From Rhizopus arrhizus (Eukaryota; Mucoromycota; Mucoromycetes; Mucorales; Rhizopodaceae): DNA of 64,000 nucleotides. The notes under the pieces are model-generated. The model did no database searches. It saw nothing but the letters and a program-made list of their open reading frames with translations, and was not told the origin of the DNA. A program made the position numbers and the translations under genes. Below, piece after piece: positions 12,475 to 24,896 of the stretch (its first letter is position 1; each line of letters starts with the position of its first letter). The stretch covers positions 1,922,001-1,986,000 of the forward strand of contig JAKZZE010000007.1 in assembly GCA_024220505.1 (NCBI GenBank), written 5' to 3'.

Positions 12475-15400
12475 ATTACTGGATTTTCTTTTCTTCCTTT
12501 TAAATTTACTTGTATTTATTATATTTATTTATAAACATTAAAGAATTATTATTCAGCTGCTTTAAGATTATACTTCGTCTTAGACTCAAATGTTTCGTTT
12601 TTTTTATTGGGGGAATAGAGTGTAGTGTTGAAAAGAAGAAATAGAATGTAATAGACTTTTATCAGATAATAAAGCATGCAACTATATCAAGTAAGCAATA
12701 GTGAACGAAAAGTACCAGTTGAAAATATACATCTAGCAAAATAAGCATTTACATGTAGACTATTATATTCTTTCCTTTATTATTCCGTTATAGCTGATTC
12801 TGCTCTAGCTCAATAGAAGTTATCTTATATATAGCTTCTGAAACAATAACATGTATTTATGAAAATAAAACCAACTTAACAATTATAAGCAATCTATTTA
12901 CAAGACTAGGAACGTATTTTTTATATTTATCTATACTCGATGTATAGTCATAGCTGATCAAAGTATCTTAGAAAGAATCAAATTGGATCTTTATGAAAAG
13001 GATATAAATACTAGATATAATGATGTTAAATAAAGAATATGCTATGAATAAGAATCATACCTAAAATCTTCCTTTCTCCTTTTTATGATATGTAATGGAA
13101 CCACAAATGAGCACAAAAGTATCTTTTCAGACGCAAACTCTTCTTCTAGACCAGCCAGCATCTTACGTGTGATACAGTAGATTAAAAATGTGTTTTAGTA
13201 CTCTCTTAAATACTATTACTCTATCATTATTATTGCTACAGCTGATAAAATGCAGTAATTTTCATATTTTATTAGTGCATCAATTACTATGTAAAGATTA
13301 CATTACCTTTCTAGCTTTTACTTACTAAAACTTTACAAATTATTACAGATAACATACTGAACTGTTTCTCAATTTCATACAAAGCAATAAAAATTCTAAT
13401 AAAATTATACAGTCTTTATTTTTTAGATGCGTGATGCACATGAGGTTAGGACACTAGTAAAAGGCCATACATTTATTTTAATCTCATCTATTTTCTAGTA
13501 TATAAACACACTATTTCATTAAAAAAAGCAACCACATACTTTCATTTTTATTCATCAAGCGTTACCCTTTTTTCTTTATAGTCAAAATAGCTTGTTCTAT
13601 TTCACAATAGGTTCAAAGTGATTTATGAGCGCTCTTGTAATCCTACTTGTCGTGCAAAGAAATTGCCAACTGCTTAACTTTTTCTAGGTCCACCATCCAT
13701 CAATATTGCAAAAAAAAAAAAATGAAGCATTCAAAGTTCTAAGATGTTGGTGGATGACCTCCCATTTTTAGCAAAGCCATTAATGCTTTTATGAAGAGAA
13801 TGGCTATTGTAAGACAGCTGAAATCAGATGTTGAGTCTTTGCATGTTTAAGGCCAGTTACCAAAGCTTGACTTACAACGCTGTCCTTAACTCAATTCTTC
13901 GAAAGGTGAAATACTGCATTACCCTGAGCTTTTGATGTTTGAGGGGAGGTTTTTTTTGGGTGATATGTTCCATATATTTAAGATTGGTTTTATCATTTTG
14001 CTCCTTTATGAATGTCATGCAGCTTGACAAATGTTATAGAGAAATGAAAATGAATTTGGGCACATGAGAATTTCCTTTCATATTCAGTAACATTTTTAAA
14101 CCAAGATAAGAGATATTAATGCAGTACGTAGTAGCATGGTTTTTATCAAGTGACTAATAAACCTTAAAAGAAAAACTTGCGTTTGAACACTCGGAGAAAT
14201 TATCAAAGAAGATTTTTCTTATTTTGGCGTCTTACTTATTGGTAGTGCTCATCACCAAGATCTCATAGAGAAGAATTATAAGAAAGAAGGTTGAGATTTA
14301 ATATCAAAAATCAGATGAAATTCCATGTAGATTGAAAAATATTACGACCTGTTTAATACATCTAAACAGGGTATATTATTTAAAGACCTAAATGAGCATG
14401 CGACGATTCAAGACACCATAATTGCCCAAGCCAGATCAAATAAGTTGTAAAAGAAGCTAAAATTCCTTATGGGAGTAAGGGCAAAAAAAAGAAAAAAAGA
14501 AAATGAATGGGTAAGAAGGGAAAGACATGTCATAGGCATCAGCATGAGTTCTGGGGCAATCTTTGCCTGAAGCAGGCTGACGATATAGGCGGATCTTTTA
14601 GGTAAAGTAGGTCCTGTTAAATACTATAAGCATCACTATATTTTATCGTACTTTACAATTCCTTCAAACCTTTATGAGCGCTTTTTTTTCTATACTTGCT
14701 TTCATATTTTGTTAAGCTGCTTAATAATCAATAAGCCAACTTCAAAGCTAGCATCCAATCTCAGTAAAATTTGAAAGATTTTGTTAGGAGCTTACAATAA
14801 CCGACGAGTCATGTTATGTAACAATTACCATGTCAAATAAAAAAAATAGCGAATCTTTGCCTTTTTAAATCTTTAATGTTTCTATTTTTATAGCTTTCTT
14901 ACTGACCCTAGCACGTTCAATACCGAATTTTTCTCCCCCCCCCTTTTTTTTTTCTTTTTTTGATATATATGATTTCATAAATTAAAGGAAAGAATAGTAT
15001 AGGTGTAGTAAAATGATAAGGACAGTATATTTTGTTTAAAACATACAAACTCATCTGCCTTTTCTTTTTAAGCAATGTATCAACCTCTCTGTTTATAGTT
15101 CGCATGATGTATCTTCATATAGGGTCAGCATCATTGTGCGTTACAAACTTGTCTTTATGTTTTTTACTTTCATCATTAAAGGACTAAATACCGTCATAGT
15201 TTGTTTGCTCACAGATCGATTTTGTTTAGTAAGATGTTTTTCTTTTTCACGTTGTGCAATCCATCTAGTTTAGACATCAATACACATTAGCTTATAACCT
15301 CAAACATCACAGTGACAATTGGATCATTAGTTATTATCTTATAGGGAGTATAGAACAAAAAGGAATGAGTTTCTTATCAACTAATAAACTTATAGAGACT

Positions 15401-15824
15401 TTTTCCTTTGTCAGCACCAATGACATAATATTTAGATGATAAATTAGAATAGCCTAGGTTTGAGTTGAAGCACCTTTACGAACAAAGATTTATACATTAG
15501 GTGCATACTACAAGAAGAAACAGTTTAATTTTTTCCAATAAACGATGAATTACTTGCGATAACAATATTTTCTTTTATTTTACAACTTTAATAAATGCAT
15601 CAAGTATAAACAAATACAACTCTTTTTCTAGTGGTTGGCATACATAGTGACATAGATGTAAAAACGGAAAGAACATACAAGTCAAAAGGATATTGTTTAA
15701 CATACACTGACTTTCTATTTGAATGAAGGATTATACTGATAGGAATGATTACTTTTTTTTTTGGCATAGTTGAAAGAAATTAAGGGTGATTGGTATTGCA
15801 TAGACTACTCATAAAGAAAGAGGA
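12475..15824. other. Gene-poor AT-rich region
   Basis: Roughly 3.3 kb with no supported gene. Around 13740-13960 short protein-like fragments can be read in several frames (for example MKRMAIVRQLKSDVESLHV), interrupted by stops, so an unidentified relic is possible. Homopolymer tracts occur near 14937-14960. No RNA gene was recognised. Confidence 0.45.
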
Positions 15825-16711
15825 TCATGTTGATTTAGAATTACTCCGTTTACTTGAACTTCCTGCTTTTCGACGCCGGTTCTTTATATCTAAAAAGAGT
15901 ACACCCGTCGTTGGATACGTGTTTGGCGGAGGCGTCGGTGCTGATACAGATCTAGGTTTGGGTGAAGCTGATTTTTTTAGTTTTGCACGAAGCGCCTCCA
16001 TGACTTTACCATGATCTAGAGGTTCTTCGGGAAAAGAAGGTGGCTTAGGGTGATTATCATCGAGTTCCATGACGTTTTCATAGGACAAAATACGATGAAA
16101 GGCAGATTTTTGTTTCTTTTGTGTTTTGACAAGAGGCACCTGGGCAGTGGATGGGTGGAAATCAGTGGGTGGTGAGGTCGCCGGAATGAAATCAAGTGAA
16201 GGAGAGGATGCGATACTTGCGTTATCTAGCATATTGTATAGAAACTCGGAAGTGTGTAAAAAGGGATTATTTATTTCTTGTAAGGGTAAAAACTGCCTGT
16301 GATGATTTGGAGTTTGATCAAAATATCCCAGCATACTAGATGCTAAAGTAATGCATTGTCAATTCCTTCAAATGGCTGTATACAATTGGTAAAATACACG
16401 TACATGGATCATGAAAAGAAGAATTACTTGTCTGATACTCTAAGTTTGTTGACTGTGAATCCTCTACTTGATGCAATTGTTCCCTTGGTATGCTCTGCTT
16501 TATAAAACACGTAAGATTAAACAAAATATTTTCAAATTGATCAATATCGTACCATGTCTTGCTGCTCTTTTAAAAGTAAATCATCTTGTATACTTCTATT
16601 TGTATCATATTGAGCAAATATATCTTCCACAGGTAGACAACTAAATGACATTGATTGCACTGTATGATGTGGAGGTACAGTGTTATTTAATTGATCTCTT
16701 TTAGGTGGCAT
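15825..16711 (-). CDS. Hypothetical three-exon protein with basic Ser/Pro-rich tail
   Basis: Three exons (16711-16553, 16494-16404, 16342-15825) joined by 58-nt and 61-nt introns with good GTACGN donors give 255 residues. The N terminus is MPPKRDQLNNTVPPHH and the protein is mostly polar and predicted disordered. A more conserved-looking C-terminal block contains QKSAFHRILSYENVMELD, then EALRAKLKKSASPKPRS and GVLFLDIKNRRRKAGSSSK. The basic tail would serve as a nuclear localisation signal, and the SPKPRS sites look like proline-directed kinase sites. No family is recognised. The nuclear location is inferred from composition only. It is the only intact gene in a 17-kb gene-poor stretch. Confidence 0.7.
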
Positions 16712-19399
16712 TTTAATTTGTTTGATTAAGCATAAAAAATTAAAGGAAGCAAAAGAAAGAAATAGATATAAAAGAGAGAGAGAAAGAGAGCAATGAACAA
16801 TTCTCTATTGGAGATAGAGCTCAATTATATACTCATTGGTAGGAAAAAAAAGTGAGAGCGTGAGTAGGTTCAAGTTAAAAATAAATGTTAAAATGGTCGG
16901 TAGCTTAAAGTCGGCGTGCAAAAAAAAGACGTACATCATATGCTGTTTGAAAATACAATGAATATCACGTTTTCTCAAGTAATCAAACACCAATTTTTCA
17001 TTTAATTAGTCTAAAAGCCACAATTTATTCCAATTAAACTAAACAAAGGTAATTGCACGTATACCATTCATATTTTGTAATTCTTAGCTTATTATTTATC
17101 CCAAAGCATTTACAATTATAAAAGGGAACAAAGGGGAAAAAGGTTTTCAGTTTGTGCGTATGTGTGACAGGATTCATGGAAAAAAACAGGATGCACATCG
17201 AGCAAATTGGTTTACCGATAAAATGCTTTCTTTTCTTTTATCCATACATCTAACGCATCCATGTATAGACCTTATATCTCAGCTGAAATGAATTTTGTCG
17301 GCTTGTTTTCTCTTTTATTCCAACAAATGATTGAATCCCTTTTGGAAAGATTAAATTCAGTAAAGTAACACAAAAGGGTTGAAATAGTGAAAAGATTTCT
17401 AAAAATAAGTCTTTTATTTATTTCTCTTCAATCTCCAGTAAGTTAAAAATAAAATACGGTGCTTTATCTTTACTGTTGTCAACTGGTAAAAAAATATAAA
17501 AATTTACATTGTGATCAAAGTAAAGATAATGCTAAAGCTTGCTTCTTTCAGCCAAGCGTGTTATCGACACTATTCCTTCTTCATTAACCCTTCTGTTTGA
17601 TAGCATTTCGTTCTAACAATGGAGTACAAAACCGACAAGTTATTTTTAGCGCAACAGAATCTTAAAAACGTAAATTTGGGAAAGTTTAAAAGAGGTGGGT
17701 ATAAGGTTGATACTACAGTGAAAGAAGTTTTATATCAATGTAAGATTTAACAATCAATTGGATGAACAGGCTTCTATGCTTCAATGACTGTATGCCAGTA
17801 AAGAGAAAGAGGTCGTATTCAGAAGTGTCAAGTTGAACAATGAGAAAATACCAACTTTTTGTACATCGATTATTTTAGGAACATGTTCTGTGCGAACACA
17901 GCAACGCCACACGTACAAAAAAAAGTGATCCGTGTTAACTGAACTAAATCATTTAGCTGTTGTACAGTTATCAGTGCACAAAGCAATCAATGTTTTACAA
18001 ATTATAAGACCGCAGTAATGTATGTTAATCCAGCTAAAATGTTTACATAATAATTAAAACGTTGTTGTAACCGTATATTCTGCTTAAGATTAAACTCTAT
18101 ATTGCTTCTATTTTCTCTTTCTTTTGTATGCAAACTGATCACTAAGCTAAAAAACCAAATTGATTTATAAATGGTTAAAGGGATTGCAAGACTCCCTTTA
18201 ATATAAACACTAGTAAATGCCTTGCTATTTTGTTTAACACTAAGAGGCACGCATAATTATATCGTAGTCCATATTGTAATACGTATCACCAATCATCAAC
18301 TTTGATGTCTTCTTACATTTAAAAAACCGCACAGCTCTTACTCTTCAGATTTGAATATCTATCAAGATCAAGATCACAATTGTAGTTTTTTTTTAGACAT
18401 TGTACATAAAGACATATTCTTACAATAAATCAGTTACTATAGAAATTGTCTATTATGGAATATAAGCTTATAGGGTTGCTCTTTTTAGAGAATCTCTATA
18501 CTTCTTGTGCCTTTGTTTAATTGGATAATTATTTTCTGGTTAACAATAAGGTCTTTGTAATACATAGTTACGTATGTGTGACTTATGTCAATTTAAGATT
18601 TGGATTAACACAAGTAGAAAATAAATAAAAATTCCTTTTTTAGATTTCTGCGTACTTTACAGTGATTTGCGTTTGAAAATAAAGTTTTTGAGAAATAAAA
18701 ATAGAATTTTTAGTCTGGATAAAAGAATTTACAGTAGAATTATTGACAGTGAAGCTGATATATAACTTCTTTTTTTACTAAAAATTAGTCGCTCATTTAC
18801 AAAAATAAAGGCCTCACTTCTATAAAATAAAAGATGTAGAAAATTAAATACTGATCGTAGTTTTTTAAAACAATGGTCGTGCTGTTTTAAACACTGTTCG
18901 TACTTTTTTTTTTTTTTTTTTAAAAAAAAAAAGGTTAAACTTTATGCCTGCTCGGTGAAAATCAATTATGGCCCAGGGACAACACCTCAATGCCATCACC
19001 ATTATCATGTCTGTCGGCTAAGATAAATTGATCTTGTGGAATCATAGTATTAAATAACAAATATAAACACTTACAGTAATGTATGATAATAATGAATTTC
19101 TTGGTATTATTTGAAAAGTACTAGTTCAAATTCATTAAAAAGTAGCAAATGTCTCCTAACCTCATTTCCTTGTTTGTATTTTATTGACGGCTATTGCTTT
19201 ATAATAACAAATGTAAGTATTCACGATTAGAATGAATATCTTTATCAAACTGTTTGACAGTTTTGTCGTTTTCTTCGTTATTGCTATTTTTATTGTTTTT
19301 CCATAACCAGATCAATTTTCGTTGTTTGTTTTCAGTAATGTCAGGTCCGAAGCAACAATTGCATATGTATAATCTACAACGTTTAGATCTCTATCGTCG
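16712..19399. other. AT-rich intergenic region
   Basis: No gene is supported. A 43-codon plus-strand ORF starts at the ATG near 17618 (MEYKTDKLFLAQQNLKNVNL) but has no family resemblance. A T-run followed directly by an A-run at about 18905-18933 could form a perfect hairpin. No tRNA was seen. Confidence 0.45.
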
Positions 19400-19665
19400 T
19401 CAATATGTGTTGCAGGACCTACAAATCCATTTCCTGGTGGTGTCGTCCACGACTTTGTACATTCCTGATCAATAATTTGAATAAAAAGTCATTAGCATTA
19501 TCATTCCAAATTTTGATATATATGTATATTTATGTTATAAATTTTAAAGCCTTTACCTTGAACAGTAATGGCAATCAAGCCAGTGTCTTCACGGTCTATT
19601 GATTCAGCATCTAAAATTAACTTTAAAGAGTTGAGACCAACAACTATGTGTTTGCTGTCATTACA
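19400..19665 (-). pseudogene. Two-exon gene remnant, family unknown
   Basis: On the minus strand an open segment at 19665-19557 reads KHIVVGLNSLKLILDAES and then IDREDTGLIAITVQ. It ends at a GTAAAG donor, and an acceptor (GATCAG) lets it continue in frame at 19464-19400 as GMYKVVDDTTRKWICRSCNTY followed by TGA. The protein-like composition and in-phase splice sites suggest a former gene. No start codon was found, and the C-x2-C pair may be half of a zinc site. It is a fragment at best and I cannot name the family. Confidence 0.3.
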
Positions 19666-20203
19666 ATTTGAAAGGTAACGAAAAAAATCGAATTGTTAGA
19701 TATTAGAGTGATTGGTGGCTTAATACGACAGTCGGTCGTTTAAAGAGGTAACATTGATCTGTGGGTAGTTTTTTCATGTCATGTTATTTATAGATAGAGT
19801 GAAGGGCAATCCGAGGGCATCAATGAATATATAACCGACAATATAATAGTTATATGACTTTGAGTACAGTCTTTTTCATAAAATCATTTCTAATGTACTT
19901 TGTATGCCTTATCTGGTTGACAGGTAGGAGTCATTATGAAAGAAACGTTTTATAAATAAATAAAAAGTGTTATTTATTTATGAAATAAAGTGGTATGTAT
20001 CACAATTAATTCTATAATACTTAAAATAAACCGAGAATAATTTGGTTTTATCAACTTTTTATAACCGTGAGCTTTATTTAAAAACTCTACTTTTATTCAT
20101 TTATTCGTTTTTAACTCTAGAGGAAGGAACTAAATCTAAATTTTCATCATATCCATTCAAATAAACCACTTTTTAATATTCTACCTGTTTAACCAATATT
20201 TTT
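19666..20203. other. AT-rich intergenic region
   Basis: About 540 bp, very AT-rich, with no coding or RNA feature that I can support. Confidence 0.4.
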
Positions 20204-20575
20204 TTACTTGAGAGCTTTGAAATCTTTTGAAGTTTCTTTATGTTCAGATTTAGTTTGCATATAATATAATTGATAAAAACATGATTGTGATAAATCATTA
20301 TCTTCATCAACATCAAAAGATTCAATAATTTCATCAATAACATCTTCTTCAAATCATCATTTATTATAAGTAAACTATTCTATATAAACAAGTTTCAAAT
20401 ACAACTTACAGATTTCCCATTTGTTGCTACAGCAAAGTCTTGAAATTCCTTTATATTCCATTTACCATCTTTATCCTCTATAATACATAGAATTTTTAAT
20501 ACAGGAAAAAGGGTTAACAAGCACTATATTTTACTTGCTTTATCAAACTTTTTGAAAATTCCTTTAATAATCTAT
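20204..20575 (-). pseudogene. EF-hand calcium-binding protein remnant
   Basis: Reading the minus strand from 20575, an exon-like piece gives IKGIFKKFDKA. After an intron it continues as DKDGKWNIKEFQDFAV and ends at a GTAAGT donor near 20410. Downstream a second helix-loop-helix reads EIIESFDVDEDNDLSQ and runs to a TAA at 20206-20204. The two loops with alternating Asp and a following Glu or Ser are EF-hand-like. The last segment is not in frame with any acceptor I can find, and the upstream exons are missing where the reverse-transcriptase fragment begins at about 20582. It looks like a two-EF-hand protein gene truncated and then decayed. Confidence 0.5.
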
Positions 20576-20581
20576 AGAATA

Positions 20582-21908
20582 TTCCTGACGCTGAACCAGT
20601 TATGTTTGCCTCATCTATCAACTGCCTTTTATATGCTGATGATGTGGTTCTTATAACTTCACCATCTAGACTTCAAACGCTCTTACAACAATGCGAAGAA
20701 CACAGCTATCAATTGGGTTACCGTTGGAATCCTCTTAAATGTGCAATTGTGGCTCCTGTTGAAGATACTCAGTCGTATTCCCTATATAACACTGCGATCC
20801 CGCGACAAGATTCTTTTCCTTACCTAAGCATCCCCATACGCCCTGGTGGTTACATCAACACTTCTGAGCTAATCCAAGGAAATATCAATAAAGCCCTCAA
20901 AACTATGAACCAAATGACCGCAATTGGTGTTAACTCTACCGGATTTGATCGTCTCTTGTCGGCTCGTTTTTATTATCAAATAGTTCGCCCTCAACTTGAA
21001 TATGGCCTAGTCATTAGTGCCGTAAAAACAGGGAATTTCAACTACTTGAATCTTGTCAAAACCAGTGTTTACGTAGAATCTTTGGTGGTAGCCCTCGTTC
21101 CTCAGTCAAAGTGATGTTACATCTAATAAATCAACCTACGATGAAAGAACGTATTCACATTTTATAGACGAAATTTCTCCTCCGTTCCTTGGATGTTCCC
21201 GATGATACTCTTCTGTTCCAACTATTACCATACATTCGAATTTCTGCAAGAGGCTCACAGTGGTATAAGCTTACGACCTCTCCTCTGTGGCGACTTTGTA
21301 CCGTACAAGATGTAGAACAGATCGACAAACGCCGTTTCCGAGCTATTCGTCAAGAGTATCTCCAAAAATCCTTAGAGCAACGTTGTGATAACACTAACTC
21401 TGTCCTTTTATCTGCCTGTCGTGTTGACCTAAAGGTTGATCCTATACTATGGCTCCTAATGACTCCCGTCGAACGTAGTTGCTTACTCCGTTGGCGTCTC
21501 GGTTGGCTTCCTGGTGGCCTCCCCAGGCCGTGTATCTACCACCCATTTGATCTACTAACAAGGACTCATGCCATTGAATGCCTTCATATGCATCGACGTC
21601 TGCAAATGCCACGATATATCCCTGACTCTCTGTCATTTCTCTTAAACAAGCTGCCCACTTCCAGAAAGAAACCAACCGACAAAAACCGCTCAAAGCATAT
21701 TACATGGTCTATTCGTTGGCTAATTATCTGTCAAATTTTACATGAACTAGATTATTTGCATCACGATCAAATCTCTTCTGATGTTCCCCTCTTGGTCAAA
21801 AATTATTATCTTGGTTATTCTCTAGCTCTTAAATGTATTGATTGCACCTTCCTATCATCTTCCCTTCTTTATCCTTTTTACCTTTTTGGCTATCAAAAAG
21901 GTTTTTAG
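20582..21908 (+). mobile_element. Degenerate non-LTR (LINE-type) reverse transcriptase fragment
   Basis: From about 20590 the plus strand encodes NCLLYADDVVLI, the YADD catalytic box of reverse transcriptase, then the thumb-like region (TGFDRLLSARFYYQIVRPQL). A frameshift near 21060 moves the reading to the next frame (LRRIFGGSPRSSVKVMLHL), which has an in-frame TAG at 21165-21167. It then continues to 21908 through the C-terminal domain with Cys/His residues (HPFDLLTRTHAIECLHMH). The upstream palm and fingers, the endonuclease and any poly-A tail are absent. This is an inactive, 5'-truncated copy. Higher GC than its surroundings supports a relatively recent insertion. Confidence 0.85.
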
Positions 21909-24030
21909 TTTCTCTAACACTTCTTTGAACTGGCCCTGGCAATACAATATGTGAAATATTATGTGCTCATTTTGGGATTTAAAATTTTTTTACAAATAAA
22001 AAATTAGTTTTTAATCGTATTTAAATTGGCATGTCTATTTTATTTCTTTTTAAACTTTGTAATATTTTAGAAAACGAACGATTTTTTGCTTGCCATTTAT
22101 TTTTAAGTAAATCATAACTATGATTGACTTCCCAAAACTAAAAATTGTAAACAATAAAGTCTCATAAAAGACTTGAAGCTTTCTCTTGTCGAATAAAAAC
22201 AATGAGCTTCTTTATAGCGCTTTAAATCTGATACTTACTGATCAACTAAAATTTGCAATTATGCTGATGCTGTTTCTATCAAATTGCTTGTTAAAACAAC
22301 CATAAATATTTTTAGCTTAACAAGTGGGACTTAAAATTGATAATACTCCCTGTTATACTTTTTATGAATTACTCATCATTGTATTTGTATCCTGTATTTT
22401 ACTATCATTTTATAACTTTATAGCTTATCCCTGTTAATGGCATCAAGTCTTGACAGATACAATCTTAATTTCTTTATAATTTATTATCTTAAGTTTATAT
22501 TTTCTGATGATAATTAACAAAAGATGATTGACAGAAGAATCAAGGAAAAGGTACATATGATTAGCTCTATTGTTTGTTTATATAAGAAAGTCCCTAGAAA
22601 AGCCGAAATGTTTTCATCACAAGTAAATAGAAACAGCTATTAAAGAGATTTAATGACTGTTTTACTTCTTTTCAGTGCTGTCGATTGATTGAAGCTATTT
22701 TATCGAGCTTAAGTCATAAATAACAGAATCAAATCACATATAACAGATAATTTTATCCTTTTTTGGAAATGTATTTTCTAAAAAATATTTTAATCCACGA
22801 CAGTAAAAATTAAACTTTCAGGGCATAGATAAAAATTCAATTTATAAATAGATCAATTACACAATAGACAGACGTTGCACGAGTAACAAAAAAAAAGATC
22901 CAAAAATAGCTTTCAAAAAATAATCTTCCATTTTATTTGATTAGAAAAGCAGAGAGTTCATGCAAGAAGACGATCAGCATAAATGCGCTTCCAGAAATTT
23001 GTACATGCACAAAAAATGCCTAAAGTGATATATTACGTACTCTTTACTTACCCTCCAAGCATAAACCAATGATAAAGACATCCGTGAGATTTCTGAGATA
23101 ATGCCGCTTAAAATAAATGATCGAAGAGTCTAACTGAAAAAGGTCATATTCTCTAAAAACTTGCATAAGCCAAGTTTCAGAGGTAGACACCGTTATTACA
23201 CCCAAAGTACAAAAAATTAAAAAATCACAAACATTTGAAAAGTGTGATAGGATGAAATATAAATAAACAAGTAATTTGTGCTGACTACAAAGGTGTCTTT
23301 GAAATTTAAGCTTCAAACTAAATTTGTCCTTAGACAAAGAGAACTAAAAATAAATGTTTGTTACCTAATGAATAAGCGGTATTAGTAGCTTACACATGAC
23401 ATACGTAACAGAGAGAAGGAGAGAGAAAAGAAATGATACACTACACTGCTAACAAACAAGTGGGGCTGTTCGTTGGTATGCTGTCCTACTGCTAGATGGA
23501 AACACATACAGTACACTAGGTCAAACTTAAGCATTAAACAAGCATTTTACTTTTTAATTTCTATTAAGCTTGGTTTATATGTAAAGTCGTATCACTTTCC
23601 TGAAGTTCTGATATATTTGAGCATACTATTTTATGATGAAGGATGAGGTTACTTTCTTTATAGATTCTATAAAAAATAATATCAATAACGAAATGGCCTT
23701 TTTCTTCAACTATGATGAATAGATGAAGATTTTAGGATACCGGCTTATTATGCTACTGATTATTATTTTGCAAAAATAAAATGCTCTATAATGGCTGAAA
23801 TATATCAAGTTCTTTACAAAGGAAATGAGCTTTGATGTAACTTGGTACGAAGACACACACACATTAATTTAAGCAAATGGTTGATATATGAAGTTATGTA
23901 AACAAAGAGCTATAATAGAGTAAATGATTGCCTGACTCTTTATTTGCCTGACACGATATGTAGGCCTTCTATAAAGTATATTACAACTTGATGAACAGTA
24001 ATCTTGTTTCTTTTTAAAGCCCTCTCCTCT
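21909..24030. other. AT-rich intergenic region
   Basis: About 2.1 kb without a supported gene. A 97-codon minus-strand frame at 23044-23337 ends next to a GTAAGT-like donor, but its composition is that of random AT-rich sequence and I do not call it. No RNA gene or repeat was recognised. Confidence 0.45.
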
Positions 24031-24795
24031 CTAGGGATAGTGTTTGGGAATAATCTTTCGAAATACACCTATAAACAAAATATGAATACTTTTCGTATTA
24101 ATTCGCATGAATTACCGTCCAATATAAAGCTTGTTAACCCCCAAATCTCTTTTTCTCCTTCTTGTATATCATTTGGTACTTTGAATACGGGATATTTGAT
24201 CGAGCTGTTACGAAACTGCTTAATCTCACGATTTTTACGATCTACCAAGTACTCTACAGGCAACGTAAACACACGCGACACCTCATCCGGATTGAATCTG
24301 GTCAAATCAATCTCTTTATCCTTGATGAACCCCACAAAGGGATGCACTCGAAGTGATCCAGTCTTGTTGGGTACGGCAGAATAACGTCCGAGAATATCGA
24401 TGGATTGCGGTGGATAGCCTATTTCCTCAAAAGTTTCCCTTAGTGCAGTGCCTTCTAGTGACTCATCTGTTGGATCTATAAAAATATGTGAGTCTTTTTT
24501 TTTTATGAGAAATGACATCAAGCTCATTACCTTGCTTTCCACCAGGAAAACTAATATGAAAGAGTGTTAACTTTTAATTTATTACTGAAAATATTTACCT
24601 AATCTCTCCGCGATGTGTTCTCATGTTCATATTTCTTACTGTAAATAATACACTTGGTTTATCATCAACAATGCATAAAGGCATGAGAACAGAGGCTTCT
24701 TTAACATTGGGTTGGTATTTAAGCTTGAATGTTGGATAATTCAACAGTCGTCTATTGAACAATAAAAGTGTGGAGGTGTTGAATGGTGGAAGCAT
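24031..24795 (-). CDS. PCD1: Nudix hydrolase, CoA pyrophosphatase (Pcd1/NUDT7-type)
   Basis: Four exons (24795-24599, 24550-24531, 24475-24116, 24068-24031) give 204 residues. The region TVRNMNMRTHRGEISFPGGK is the signature that sets CoA-type Nudix enzymes apart, and it leads into the Nudix box ending TALRETFEEIGY with the metal-binding REXXEE residues. The family cleaves the pyrophosphate of (acyl-)CoA, often in peroxisomes or mitochondria. No clear PTS1 is present (the C terminus is KHYP), so location is open. The 20-nt second exon carries the FPGGKQ core. The last exon is 38 nt; reading through its intron instead would give a different C terminus ending FIFCL. The start is shared with a 101-bp divergent promoter with NUF2. 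Confidence 0.87.
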
Positions 24796-24896
24796 TGTTT
24801 AAAAAAGTGACTGTGGGGAAAAGACAGTTTTTTTTTTTTTTTTTATGAAAAGGAATCGTGTGATGCCTCAATTTCCTCTCTTTTAAATTTATAAAC
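24796..24896. promoter_or_regulatory. Bidirectional promoter, PCD1-like / NUF2
   Basis: Only 101 bp separates the two divergent ATGs. It contains a poly-T tract of about 18 nt centred near 24833, a typical nucleosome-excluding element of fungal promoters. Both transcripts must start within or next to it. Confidence 0.6.
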
